A stretch of 64,000 nucleotides of DNA from Isoetes taiwanensis. Its lineage: Eukaryota > Streptophyta > Lycopodiopsida > Isoetales > Isoetaceae. Below, one piece after another: positions 1 to 10,027 of this stretch. The translations under genes and the position numbers were made by a program. The notes beneath the pieces are model-generated. The model did no database searches and was not told the DNA's origin. It saw only the letters and a list, made by a program, of their open reading frames with translations. Every line of letters begins with the position of its first letter. Positions within the stretch are counted from its first letter, which is position 1. The DNA is taken from assembly GCA_021234155.1 (NCBI GenBank), contig JAJEKV010000002.1, forward strand, positions 23,326,942 to 23,390,941, read 5' to 3'.

Positions 1-965
1 ATTCTGCCATAGCCCAGCTTTGTGCACCAGACGCCGTAGCTCAAAATGGAGAGCCTTAAAGAAAACACTCTAGTTACTAGAAGAAAACACATATATCCTC
101 AAGCTTCCTACAGTTTAAATACAACATCGATCAGAAGCAAAAATTAGGGGATAAGCATATAAACAAATATCGTAAGAAAAACCTGGATTTGCAAGATGGA
201 ACTGAGGAATCGCATTGCTCCATAGCTACATCGCTTCATGCAAATAGAGGAAGATTCACAGTCTAGCGATCTAGGAAGCATTCTTGAGCTCAAGACGCAG
301 CGTAATAGTCTTTCTATTTGCACAGAACAATGCGCTAGCCGCCATGGCTATGGCGCATCTATTTTCAAAAATAACAAAAAGCATAAGGTTCTCAGGTTCG
401 AACCATTTGAATACGACAGACTGCCAACAAGCACACAGCCTCCCACCTAGCCGTTATTTCGGCGTTGAGTTAAGCATTTTCCCTTTAATTTGATAAGATT
501 TCAAATCCTATGTTATTTTGTAACAAAGACAAAGAGCAGATGCAACAAAGAGCAGATTCGGAGGAGCTTCAAATGCAACAACGAGCAGATCAAACATTTT
601 TTTCCATAACAAATTCGGCGAAGCTCTGCCATAGCCGTTCTGCTTCCACCATCTGCAGATCAGGGCATGTTTATTCTTCATCTATAGAACAGATCAAACA
701 GGGGAAGAACAGATCAAACAAGGGAAGCGGCTTTTTCTTCATCTAAAGAGCAGATCAAACAGGGGAAGCGGCTGAGAGGCAACAAACAGACCTGCGAATC
801 CCTCCGAGCTCTGGCGGCGGCAAGCTCTGGCACGACGAACCCTAAAACCTAACCTGGGCAGCCGATTGAGCGAAATGGGCGAACCGAAGTTCCATTCCGT
901 GTTATTTGATGCTGCCACGCGTCGATAAAAGACTGGTCGCCAGCAAAAAGAACGGACCCCAACTA
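1..965. other. Non-coding flank, no gene recognised
   Basis: Only short open frames without recognisable motifs occur here. The only structure I see is a degenerate short-period repeat at about 525-775, listed separately. The GC content rises slightly at 780-950, but I see no start codon or exon there that I can support. Confidence 0.4.
525..775. repeat. Degenerate minisatellite (agcagatcaaacagggg-like)
   Basis: The motif 'agatcaaacaggggaag' or a close variant occurs three times between 685 and 770. Shorter 'agagcagat' units occur from 535 to 600. Spacing is irregular, so this is a decayed tandem repeat and not an array of constant unit length. Confidence 0.5.
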
Positions 966-1723
966 CTACAAAATATTCTTATGTTTTGTCAAAATTTATG
1001 AGACGCCCCTGAGTTCTATTTTATTCATGGGATGCTCTTGCTTGCATTACAGTATTTTGTACCTTTTAAAATTGTTCAAATACCTTTACGACTTATCTTA
1101 AGAGTTACGTTAATTCATGAAATGTCCCTAAGATTTTTGATAATTCACCAAATGCTTTTGCTACTTAAATTTCAAATGATTGAGACTTGATTCTAAACTT
1201 ATCCTTCAACGTCCTCAATTTTACTAGAACATAGTGCATCTGACTATCCACATCCTATGTAGCATTCTCAGTTCCATCAAAATCGAGAAAATCTTGCCCT
1301 GCTTTGCGCCTCTGGTTAACGAATTCGACCTTCAATTCTTTCTTGAACTCTAGATCATGCATGCATGCAAGAAACCATTAATTTGTATATGAATTGAAGT
1401 GCAGAACTTACGAGGAAATAATCGGCCCCTTAAATTCCAAAATTTATGGATGGAATCGTGGTTGAATCGCTGGGTTGTTGCCGATATAAGCTGATGGCTG
1501 CTATCTAGTTGCAATTGAGTGCCTTCGCCAAACAGGCGCCAAATAAAGTCCGATGTACATTCCATTGCAGAAGGTCGTCTCGACAAATACTTATATGTAG
1601 AGGGGCATTTGATGAAAATCATATTTATACAGGGGCATGCACAATGAGCAAGGACATCTCATGAATAGAATAAATCTCAGGGGCATCTCATGAATTTTGA
1701 CAAAACATAAGGGTATTTTGTAG
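966..1723. mobile_element. Long-terminal-inverted-repeat element, MULE-like, non-autonomous
   Basis: The first roughly 85 bases (from 966) are the reverse complement of the last roughly 85 bases (to 1723) with scattered mismatches. The ends read 'ctacaaaata' and 'tattttgtag'. The arms are built from loosely repeated units such as 'ttcatgagatgcccctgag'. There is no transposase reading frame in the 758 bases. Long arms of this kind are typical of Mutator-like non-autonomous elements. I could not see a clean 9-bp target duplication, so the family call is an inference. Confidence 0.6.
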
Positions 1724-2939
1724 TTCTCGCCTATTTTGTACTAGCCTTGTGAGGCAGAGATACGAATCCCCTTTGCAAGATTTATTTTGCAAAAAGATTA
1801 ATGGTCGCGGCAAAAAATTCCTTAATCCTAACCCTGTGAATCTGAAGCTTGCCATAAGTTCTAAGCATTGTTAGCTGCAAATAAAAACTAGCAGTAAAGA
1901 ATCATTTCAAATATTTCTAGCATTTGATGCATTGTAAGATAATGCATTCGATTTCTCAAATACTTCATGTCGTAGTGACCCTTCTGCAAAAATCCAAATC
2001 CGTACATTAGCTCCTTAACATTGCTATAATAGTTCCACAATATCCTGCAACAATTCCACCTCATATTCGCTAAAGATGTTAAGATGATATATCACAAAGG
2101 CTAATTTGCACAACACAAATTTGACAAGTAAATTAGATTTGTCAATGCAAAGATGGACCTTATAGATAGGATTTGTCAAGCCAGCAAAGCAGATTTGTGA
2201 TGGACAAGGATCTGCAGCTACATATTGCTCTGTTGAATTACATGGGCATTTCCTTAATTTATGAAAATACAAGGTATTTTCATAATTTTGATAGAATGCA
2301 ATGGCATTTTTATAAATTGCCCTTTCTTTTATAGCATGATGCCTAACATTGTTGATTGTGGGTATATCCAAGAGGCATTCCCCAAGGCTTGATTAATGGT
2401 CTGAGACTCAAATCCTAGTTATGTATTAGATATTTGGTGGTGATATCACATGTTTTGGTCAAGTGTCTACTATTATTTCTATGTTAATATGAACTTTTCT
2501 TACATTTTTCAAGAAAGAAATATAGATATAAAATATGTCCTTCACTTTAGATGGAAAAAATATTATTCAATTTAAAATGATCAACAAAACTTTCAAGAAA
2601 TAACCTTCTAGATTTTCAACTTCCACAACAACAAACTAGCAAAAGAAGAAAAAATGGGGGATCGCAGAAATCTAGATATGGAAAATTAACCTAAAAAATA
2701 ATAACGACATTATTGGTTTGCATGCCTATCCTTGTCCTTGTATTGAATCTCATAGACTCATAGATAATTTGGATACTGTGGACGACACAGATCAATTCAA
2801 TTTATTGAAAAAAATAATCTCGAGAATAATTCCCGTCTTTGAAAAGGTAATTTCTAGTTCCCATCTTTTGAAGACGGTTGTAGCATGATGTTAATACATA
2901 CTTGGCCATGGGTTATTAAGTGGGTATTGAAATTTAAAA
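1724..2939. other. AT-rich interval, nothing recognised
   Basis: A 115-residue minus-strand open frame (2024-2371) shows no domain, and its base composition matches its surroundings. At 2245-2330 there are units such as 'aaatgccattgc' that resemble the arm modules of the element at 966-1723, but I found no partner arm. Confidence 0.35.
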
Positions 2940-3697
2940 ACCATGAAATAAACCTCTGCTAGTTGATGTAAGAAGTGTGAGTGCAATTGCATATAGTTCT
3001 AGAAAACCACTACTCTATGTTGGTTTCCTAATGATGCAAAATAATTTTCAAAAGACACAACAATGATAAATTATAAATTACAAAAGACGCCTTTGTATTT
3101 GCACATGTACTAGTTTGCTTGATATTTGAATAAAGTCTGGTGTGCTTCAAGAAAACAAGTGGTTTGATAGTGGTTACTTATGAGACAAGTGTTTTTTCGG
3201 GAGCCTTATGATGAGTAAACACTCTGGATAGCTACATCATTTTAGGTGAAATCTATGAACAATTACTATAACAATCAAGTCGGTATTGAAACTATGCTAC
3301 AAACCACATCCATTTTATAATGTACACCGTGATAATAGAAAGCTGGCATGAATAACCACCATGGTATTTAAATTAGTATGAAAAACTATGGCACATACTA
3401 CTTTGACTTTGTGACAATAGAAAGCCAACATAAACAATCGTTGCCATAGTAAAGTGGTGTGAAAAACCATGCTCAACCCACCATCAATTTGATAAACCGT
3501 GCTACATTAGAAAACCAACATGAATTACCACTATTGATGTTAGAAACCATGTAATAAGCTAATATTGGTTTTTATAAATGACGCTATAACCATGTACTAG
3601 TTATGAAAACCACTATATTATGTGGTTTTTGTAAAGAATGAAAATTTTAACATAAAAAACCACCTCTATAGTGGTTTACTAGTGCTTTATTATAGTG
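2940..3697 (-). mobile_element. CACTA-like transposon end with subterminal repeats
   Basis: Read on the minus strand, the right boundary at 3697 begins 'cactataataaagc' and is followed by many short related units such as 'aaaccactatagagg' and 'aaaccatg' down to about 2940. A CACTA terminus followed by an array of subterminal repeats is the signature of the En/Spm (CACTA) superfamily. The neighbouring trinucleotide 3698-3700 (ctt) could be half of a 3-bp target duplication. I did not find the opposite CACTA end, so the extent is uncertain. The element cuts off a LINE ORF1. Confidence 0.5.
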
Positions 3698-5044
3698 CTT
3701 AAATTTTTGGGTGCCTTGTGTCACTGCACCACGGAGTCCTCTGCCTGTTGCCTCAAGAACAGAGGAATCCCGGGCCCCTGCATAAGCATCCGCAACTCCT
3801 ATCACATCATAAGCACCAGCAGGATCATCAACAAGGTCAGATGGTAGCACAATAGATGGAAACATCCGCCGGATCTCAGAGCCATTCAAAAGCTTCAATC
3901 GGAAGAGAAAATGCCAGGGACCACTACGCACTGGAAGAGAAGTGGGCACAGGCTGCAAAGCAAGCAGAGCAACACAGATCTTGGGGACCTGCACAATAGA
4001 ATGAGCCAAATATACACCCAGGCTATTAGCCATAGAAACCAAGAAATCAGGCACCATCAGATCAGGTGGAAGATCCTGAATCTGGAACCAACACGGGATT
4101 TTAACCGATGTCAAAGAACTGGTGGACATTGCCGGAGTATAATACTGATACAACACATAAGATTCACCTAAAGTATCCACCCCCCGACTAACCAATTGCC
4201 GCACGGAAGACTCAGCCTCAAATATGATTATGAAGAAATTATTTGGTAGGAATTTCAGAGACTGATACCTGGGCAAATCAATCCGCCTCAGATGTCCGGC
4301 AAGCCAAGAGCTAAACCTCCTCGTGTCCAATATGTAACCCGTGAAGTAGCCCAATACCACAAATGAAACCAGATTCTCAATGGTCTGAACATGCCTGGTA
4401 TGATCAATATCTATCCATGGAGTCTCCGGAAGAGCTGCCTGCAGGTCAACAGAGTGATGATCCTCCACAAATTTCAGAGCCTCTTGAACACGGGCAGTCC
4501 TACACTCCGGAGCCTTGCGATTGATCCAATCTGAAAACCCCGGCCGAGTGATGCGAGCAACGGTGTCATTGCTCCACCAGGCCAGGCGCACAGGAGTTGG
4601 GGCTGCCGCCCTGTCACCCTGAGAGGTATCCAGGGGCACCCCAGGAGGCACATCAGCTACATGCACCCTAGAAGAGGGCGCGTCACTAGCAAGTGATCCC
4701 TTCCCAAGCACAGGGGAAGAGGGCATCACAGATCCAGTTTTCAAAGAGGGCATGCTTGATGAAATCAAGACCGGAGTCTCCAAAATACAATCTACTGGGG
4801 TCTCAGAATTATATTGAGAGGAAGAGCAATCCACATACCTCTCAACCGAAGGGGATTCCAAGAGCTCCCTCATCTCTGCCACCAATTGCATGCCACTTCT
4901 TACAGCCCGCACCTCTTCATGCATGCCGAGACCCGCGCCCTTCCCCTTTACTGGAGGATTCTTCCTCCTCGCCATCTCTCTTGGCTTCAGCCTCAAGCCA
5001 TGAGGCTCAATCGATCCCCCATCAGCCTGTCTGGCAGGAGCCAT
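3698..5044 (-). pseudogene. LINE ORF1 (DUF4283-type), truncated at its C-terminus
   Basis: An open frame without internal stops, starting at the ATG at 5044-5042, encodes about 450 residues of an L1-type retrotransposon ORF1. The N-terminal part is Pro/Ser-rich. It contains the segment 'SNDTVARITRPGFSDWIN', which matches 'SSDTIARVSRARFSDWIK' in the LINE at 8123-13748, followed by a nucleic-acid-binding region with 'YVLYQYYTPA' and 'PCWFQIQDLP'. It lacks the distal basic or zinc-knuckle region and any ORF2. The frame runs on into the CACTA-like end: its last 17 codons (3647-3697) belong to that transposon. The long frame suggests this LINE was young when it was cut off. A frame extending upstream to 5116 exists, but 5044 fits the ORF1 family better. 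Confidence 0.75.
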
Positions 5045-5262
5045 GACATCCGAACCAGTCCGGAAATCAGCTGTTTGCGGCAACAAGCCACATGCAAAAC
5101 AACCGATGTTATACATTTCCAGAAAGAGCTCGGAGCCAGCTTTCCAACGAGCCTAAACACGCCGAAATCTGGTACCAGATAAGAGGATATCACCGATCAA
5201 AATTTCGCCGTCAGAACCCCAACCGCCCAATTCGACCGCCTTCCCCCCAATTGACCATATTC
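5045..5262 (-). mobile_element. 5' untranslated part of the LINE whose ORF1 is at 3698-5044
   Basis: The stretch is G/C-richer than its surroundings. On the minus strand it contains 'gttggaaagctggctcc', which resembles 'ccttggaaagcttgg' in the 5' part of the LINE starting at 8123. This supports a shared 5' UTR. The exact 5' end is uncertain. Confidence 0.45.
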
Positions 5263-5265
5263 TTC

Positions 5266-5380
5266 TTTTTTTTTTTTGAAGAACTGTGTCAGCAATATAT
5301 TAAAAGAATGGTAATGCTCACCTGCTTGTATACAAGTTTTGATATACTGTATAACGAAGTTTACAAAATATTATAAGATT
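5266..5380 (-). mobile_element. 3' end of a second, 5'-truncated LINE with poly-A tail
   Basis: A run of 12 T residues (5266-5277) is followed on the plus strand by 'gaagaactgtgtcagcaat'. Read on the minus strand, this is a short LINE 3' end finishing in '...cagttcttc' plus poly-A. It resembles the 3' end '...aagtccttc' plus poly-A at 13,710-13,748. The 5' truncation point is probably near 5380. It sits directly against the 5' end of the LINE above, in the same orientation. Confidence 0.5.
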
Positions 5381-5414
5381 TCAGGCAATCATACATGTTA
5401 TATTTTAAGGGATT

Positions 5415-5545
5415 ATAAAAGGGCCTCTCGCTGCTCTACGTCACACCCGTGTGAATATGCACCCAGACCAACGGTTAAATTTTAAAGTGTTAGATGTAAT
5501 AGTTTGTGTTCACTCAAAAAAAAATTGGCCCCTTCAGGGCCTTGT
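5415..5545 (+). repeat. Dispersed repeat, third copy of the 31.7/36.5 kb family
   Basis: It contains 'gtgtgaatatgcaccca' and 'ggccccttcagggc', both also present in the copies at 31,663-32,075 and/or 36,471-36,975. It is more diverged than those two are from each other. The parent element is unknown. Confidence 0.55.
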
Positions 5546-6119
5546 GAATTTTGTACGGATTGATAAACAAAGTAGAATACATTTGTAATGCTATTATGGA
5601 CATGTTAAAAGACATTTTATTGATATGTTTGGCCTGCATGTACATGTTGATTCATCTCGTCATGTTTTGTGCCATTCTTCTCATGGTTAGCTGTGCATGA
5701 AAAAGAATCAATTGTGACTGTACATAAGAAAGTAGTAATGCAAGTGTAAATTAGAAAAAAACAATGGTGACTATACTTTATGAAATGATAGTGGGTTGTT
5801 TGAAGAAGAGGTTATCAACCATGAGGAAAGGGCAAGATTAGGGTTGCGGCAGTACACAGAACAAACTTGCAAGCAATCTCACAGATATGAGCAAGTTTTA
5901 AACGAATACATAAACTTCGGCGAAGAGTAAGGTGCATTCAAAGAAAAAGCACGATTCCAGACTGCCGAAATCAGAATCAATGATGAAACCCAATTTTTTT
6001 CCTTCTTCTACTGGAAAAGCAAAACTTGAGGATTGAATAGATGGATGGGTTTGGGATGGATCGATCTTAAATGTAAAGGCAAAAGTCAAAACTAAGCTTT
6101 GAATATATGTTTGGAGAAA
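5546..6119. other. AT-rich interval, nothing recognised
   Basis: No domain-bearing frame and no inverted or tandem repeat that I could see. Confidence 0.3.
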
Positions 6120-6645
6120 TGTAAGAAAACAGGGGTCGGTTTTGCAGCACTATATTGTAGAATCAAAAGGTCTAAAGCTTTAGATTAGAAAAGCACATCT
6201 TAAGCTTTAGATTACTAAAGCATCGGAAAAAAAACCCTTGTCCTAACTAAAGGAACACAGAAAACCAATAATCACTACAGAGGCCTTTTTAAGAATGAGT
6301 GTCACCAAGCATCCACCTCGTGATATCCTTTTGAGCAAGCATCCACTTCGTGATATCTTTCCGTCATCAAGAATACTGCAGTATCCACTTTGGCAGCAAG
6401 AATGTAGTGGGAAAAGGATATGTAGTTTGATGCATATACGTGCATAGTATTGATGCAACCACATATGTCGTGAAGGACAACAATCGTCAGATTATTTCGG
6501 CCAATGAAAATCAACGGCCCATAAAGAGTGCACTCAAAAAATACTATTTACTACATCTCAACGAATACAATAACAAAATCATAGAAAAATCATATGAAAA
6601 GACATATAAAAATATAAAAACAACCCCCAACCATATTGGAAAAGG
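6120..6645 (+). repeat. Dispersed repeat related to 32.4-33.06 kb
   Basis: Shared landmarks in the same order are 'attgtagaatca' (6160), 'atccacctcgtga' (6309), 'aatcaacggcccataaag' (6508) and the AT-rich tail 'cgaatacaa'. The 32.4-kb copy has a large CATGCA-type microsatellite between the landmarks; here that part is non-repetitive. The tail also occurs at 37,600-37,735. No coding capacity. It may be a non-autonomous DNA element of unknown class. Confidence 0.6.
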
Positions 6646-6799
6646 TATGAATACTTGAAGTTTTTGATTTATCTATTGGATTTTTTTCTTCTACAGACTG
6701 ATTACCTTAAGTGATTAAGAAACTCTAACACAAAGTTGAACCTAGTTTCAAGTTTGCCCTTGTGTTTGACTTAAAGCCGGATTGAAGGTCAACAGCCAA

Positions 6800-7700
6800 C
6801 TACCACACAATCATGGTTAGGCCATTGTTATCAAAATTGTTGGCTGAAATTCTTGAGCAGCAATTGATGGCATGGGTGGAGGTAATAGAGGGGCTCTTAC
6901 AGAGGCAAGGTTCAAGGCTAGACATTCCATCATAGATCATATTTTCATGGTGTAGATCTTGATAGAGGACAATTAAAATAAGCAACAAGATTTGTATTGC
7001 CGGTTTGTAGATTTTGCAAAAGCTTTTAACCCGATATCTAAGAAAAAGCTGTAGAAATTGCAGTTAGGAGTCCTCTAGGAATTGTAAAATATAGTATATA
7101 GACTATATGAAACATGCCGCCGACATCAGCCCATCTTGTCAATAGCAGTGTTGGAGTCCACCGAAGACTATACATTGATCAGTTTGAGGACTGACTTGCT
7201 CAACATAGAGGTGGAGGGGCCAACCTAGTTCATGTATCATCCAGCAGCTGCTATACCCAGGTGATGTGAATCTCTTAGCTTATACTCCAGCAAGTATACA
7301 ATAGCATTTGGATGCACTGAATATGTATTGACTGTCAATTTGGCCAAGACCAAGGTGCTCCTGATATCATCTTCAAGATAACAAAGGCAACCTTTCTTTA
7401 CTTATCAAGGGCAAAATCTGGAAGTGGTACAAGCATGTAAATACCTGGGAGTCGAGTTCACTACTACTACCACATACTGGATATTTGTATTCGGCAGTGC
7501 GTAATGGTAGGCTAAAAGGCTTTATATGCAATGAAGAACAATTGCTACGAGCAGAGTTTTAGGATTAGTCCCATCAATCACACTTGTTGGGGGTTCTGGA
7601 GGAACCAATTCTTTTATGTGGAGTGGAAGTATGGGGACCACTAATATCACTTGCCATTTGGTCTCTGTACAACAAATCTCCAACTCAATTAGATTCAATT
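6800..7700 (+). pseudogene. Non-LTR retrotransposon reverse-transcriptase relic
   Basis: With several stops and frame changes, the plus strand reads as the middle of a LINE reverse transcriptase. It begins with 'LLSKLLAEILEQQLMAW', then 'FVDFAKAFN' (motif A region; the second catalytic-site position is altered), then 'LTVNLAKTKVLL' followed by 'ACKYLGVEF' (palm/thumb region), then 'GVEVWGPL'. The YADD region is not recognisable. The style matches LINEs whose C-terminal part survives at 15.3-16.1 kb, so both may come from one family. It is clearly dead. Confidence 0.6.
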
Positions 7701-7796
7701 ATAAACTCACAAAATCAAGTTTTCAAATCGATGTACTAAAGAAAGAGTAGTTTAAAACAATTATACATCAAATTATTCAAGTGGCGTTGCTCTCCT

Positions 7797-8122
7797 TTGA
7801 ATCCTGTAGCATTCTTGCCAATCTATACCGTCATTGTTGCATCAAGTGTTTCTAATATCATACTAGATCTTATAACACACTTGTTAGCATTTTGCCAAGA
7901 GAAACATCTCTCACAAGAGGTGGTGCTTTTAGGAATGTGCATACAACATTGGCATAACCTCATCAATGGTGGAAAGCTATCCCATCAACTGTCACATATC
8001 CATTTTTCATCTCTGCAAATTGTCCAAGCCACCAACATCCCTTTGTTCTTGGCAGGCCTAAAAAGTATCTCAACAAAATCCTTCCTCTCACTCAAGCATC
8101 TAGCCACATCTACCTTGGAAGC
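7797..8122 (-). pseudogene. hAT-like transposase relic, C-terminal dimerisation part
   Basis: The minus strand encodes 'FPPLMRLCQCC', then 'SCERCFSWQNANK', then 'RSSMILETLDATMTV'. This follows the plan of the hAT C-terminal dimerisation domain (a cysteine/ER-FS core, a basic stretch, then L-x-ALM-like). One in-frame TGA lies at 7985-7987 and a TAG at 7823-7825. The upstream half of the frame continues on the far side of the LINE insertion at 13,765-13,906, and the frame is continuous once the LINE and one target copy are removed. The plus strand is also open here, but carries no recognisable motif. The same domain occurs in domesticated ZNF862-like proteins, so a host gene is possible. Confidence 0.5.
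8106..8122. repeat. Target-site duplication, left copy, of the LINE at 8123-13748
   Basis: The sequence 'catctaccttggaagc' (8107-8122) is repeated exactly at 13,749-13,764 just after the poly-A tail. The preceding A may belong to either tail or target. Confidence 0.9.
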
Positions 8123-8265
8123 GAGGGTTGGCGACGAGTGGAAGGTCTGTGGGCGCCATGTGAGGCACCGTTTGCCATTTCTGTATGTATCTCTCTCCTC
8201 GGATGTCGGATTTGGATGATTTTTGGTGCCTTGGAAAGCTTGGACTGTAAGCTTTCCGTTAGTAT

Positions 8266-9993
8266 ATGGCATCAAGCAGCCCAACATCGCAATCAGTGCC
8301 GGATTTGGGGTTTCCCATTTCGGCCTCTATGGTTAACCCTGGTATGTCTTCCTCAGTTGTTATTTCTTCTATAAATTCTGCTTCCATGGCTTTCTCTTCT
8401 GTTTCTGCCTTCCCTACGCAATCTAGTGCTTCTGTAATTCCTCCTTCCTTGCTTGCTAACTCACGTCTCAATCCTCTTGCTTTTGCACATCCTTCTGCTA
8501 GTGCATCCACTACTTTGCAATAATTTTCGCCTCTCACTGCTTCATCATCTGCTGCAACTGCGGGTCCTTGTTCTCATGTACATCCTAGTTCTCGTGCTTC
8601 CCATTTTCCATCTACCTCTGTTGGATTTTTGGCTTCTACTCCTTCCTCTTCTGCGGGTCTTCTGCCTGCTCCTGCCTCTGCTCCTGCTCCTTGGACCTCT
8701 AGTGATACAATTGCTCGTGTGTCACGTGCACGCTTTAGTGATTGGATAAAGCATGATATGACATCTGGTATACGCTCTGCTCGTGTTACGGCTGCTGTAA
8801 ATATTATGATGGAGAATAATAAGAAGGAAGTGTCTGCATACTTGAAGGAGTTACAGGCTGCGGAAGATAAGATGGACATTCAACTCCCTTCAGAGAGTGT
8901 CTTTTATGAGACTAATGAGTGCGCCAATGCTTTCACACAGGTGGGGCTTCCTGTAGTTGAGATTGATCACGGGGTACATTTACAGTGTATTCAGAATCTT
9001 GTCTCTCATGCTGTTGTGTGTCACTTTACTGGTCAGTTTGTCGATCTTAGAAGGATGGGCTTTTGGTTAAAGCAGCATCTATAGAGATTGGGTCTACCCT
9101 AGCATGAGTCTTTGAAGGTCCTTGATAAGGAAAACAATTATTTTCTTATCATGTTTGGGTCTCCCATAGCGGTTGATAAGCTGGTGGAACGGGGAGTAGA
9201 TCCTTTGTGGGGGCACTATCTTTTGTATCAGGTATACACTCCTGTCTTTTTGCCTAGCAAGACCAGTGCACTTCAGATGCCATGCTGGTTTGCCTTGGAA
9301 GATTTTCCTATTGAATTGCAAGTTCCAGAGTTCATGATGGCTATTGCTAGTGGCTTGGATCTCCATCTTGCTCACTCTATTGTGAATGGTCCTCGTATTT
9401 GTGTCTCTCTTCCAGCTGATGCATCTCTCCCAAAATCTGTTGTGGTCAAAAGTGGTCCACTGTTCTTCAAATATGGTTTGTCACTACTTAATGGTCCTGA
9501 GCTTGTAGACATGTTTCCTGATGCTGAGGCATTCTCTAGTTTTCGCATTAGAAGAACACCTCCCTTTGCTCCTGCAACATCTGCAGCCCATGGCCAAGTG
9601 TCTCCATCTTTCTTTGATCCCTCTCCAGTCTTGGCAGCTTCGGGTCATAGCCAGCCTGCTTCTGCTCCTGTGTCTATTCCTGCCCCTCTTTCTCCCTCTC
9701 CTCCCTCCTCCTCTGCGTCCCAAGCTGCTCTTCCTGATGAGCAACGTGAGAGGCTTGCAGTCATTGCTCGCAAACAGGAACGACTGGAAGCATCTCGAGG
9801 TGAGTGGTCCATCCCTCATATGAAGAGAGTTGCCCGTCGGAGAAACACTATTGCACCACAATCTCTTCCTGTTAAGTGTGCTACTCCAGCTGAACCAGTA
9901 GTGGCTACCATTGTTACAACCCTTCCTGCATCCTCTGGGGACTTCGACTGGCTGATCAGGTGGAAGTATCATCCGCTAATAGTGACTCCATAG
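8266..9993 (+). pseudogene. LINE 1 ORF1 (DUF4283-type nucleic-acid-binding protein), stops
   Basis: One continuous frame runs from the ATG at 8266 to the TAG ending at 9993 (575 codons). It is broken by TAA at 8521-8523, TAG at 9082-9084 and TAG at 9100-9102. The N-terminal 120 residues are Ser/Pro/Ala-rich. Next come 'ARVSRARFSDWIK', 'YFLIMFGSP', 'YLLYQVYTPVF' and 'PCWFALEDFPIELQVP', which correspond to the DUF4283-like region seen in the minus-strand ORF1 at 3698-5044. A basic tail with 'MKRVARRRN' follows. ORF1 proteins of this class bind the element RNA. No zinc knuckle is visible. Confidence 0.8.
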
Positions 9994-10027
9994 ATTTGGA
10001 ACACCGTCCACTAGACCCCCCTGCATT

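Noticed and set aside
2245-2330. Second long-inverted-repeat element next to 966-1723
   Set aside because: Arm-like units are present but no matching inverted arm was found on either side.
8453-8749. Leu-rich plus-strand frame inside LINE 1
   Set aside because: It is an out-of-frame shadow of the Ser/Pro/Ala-rich ORF1 N-terminus.
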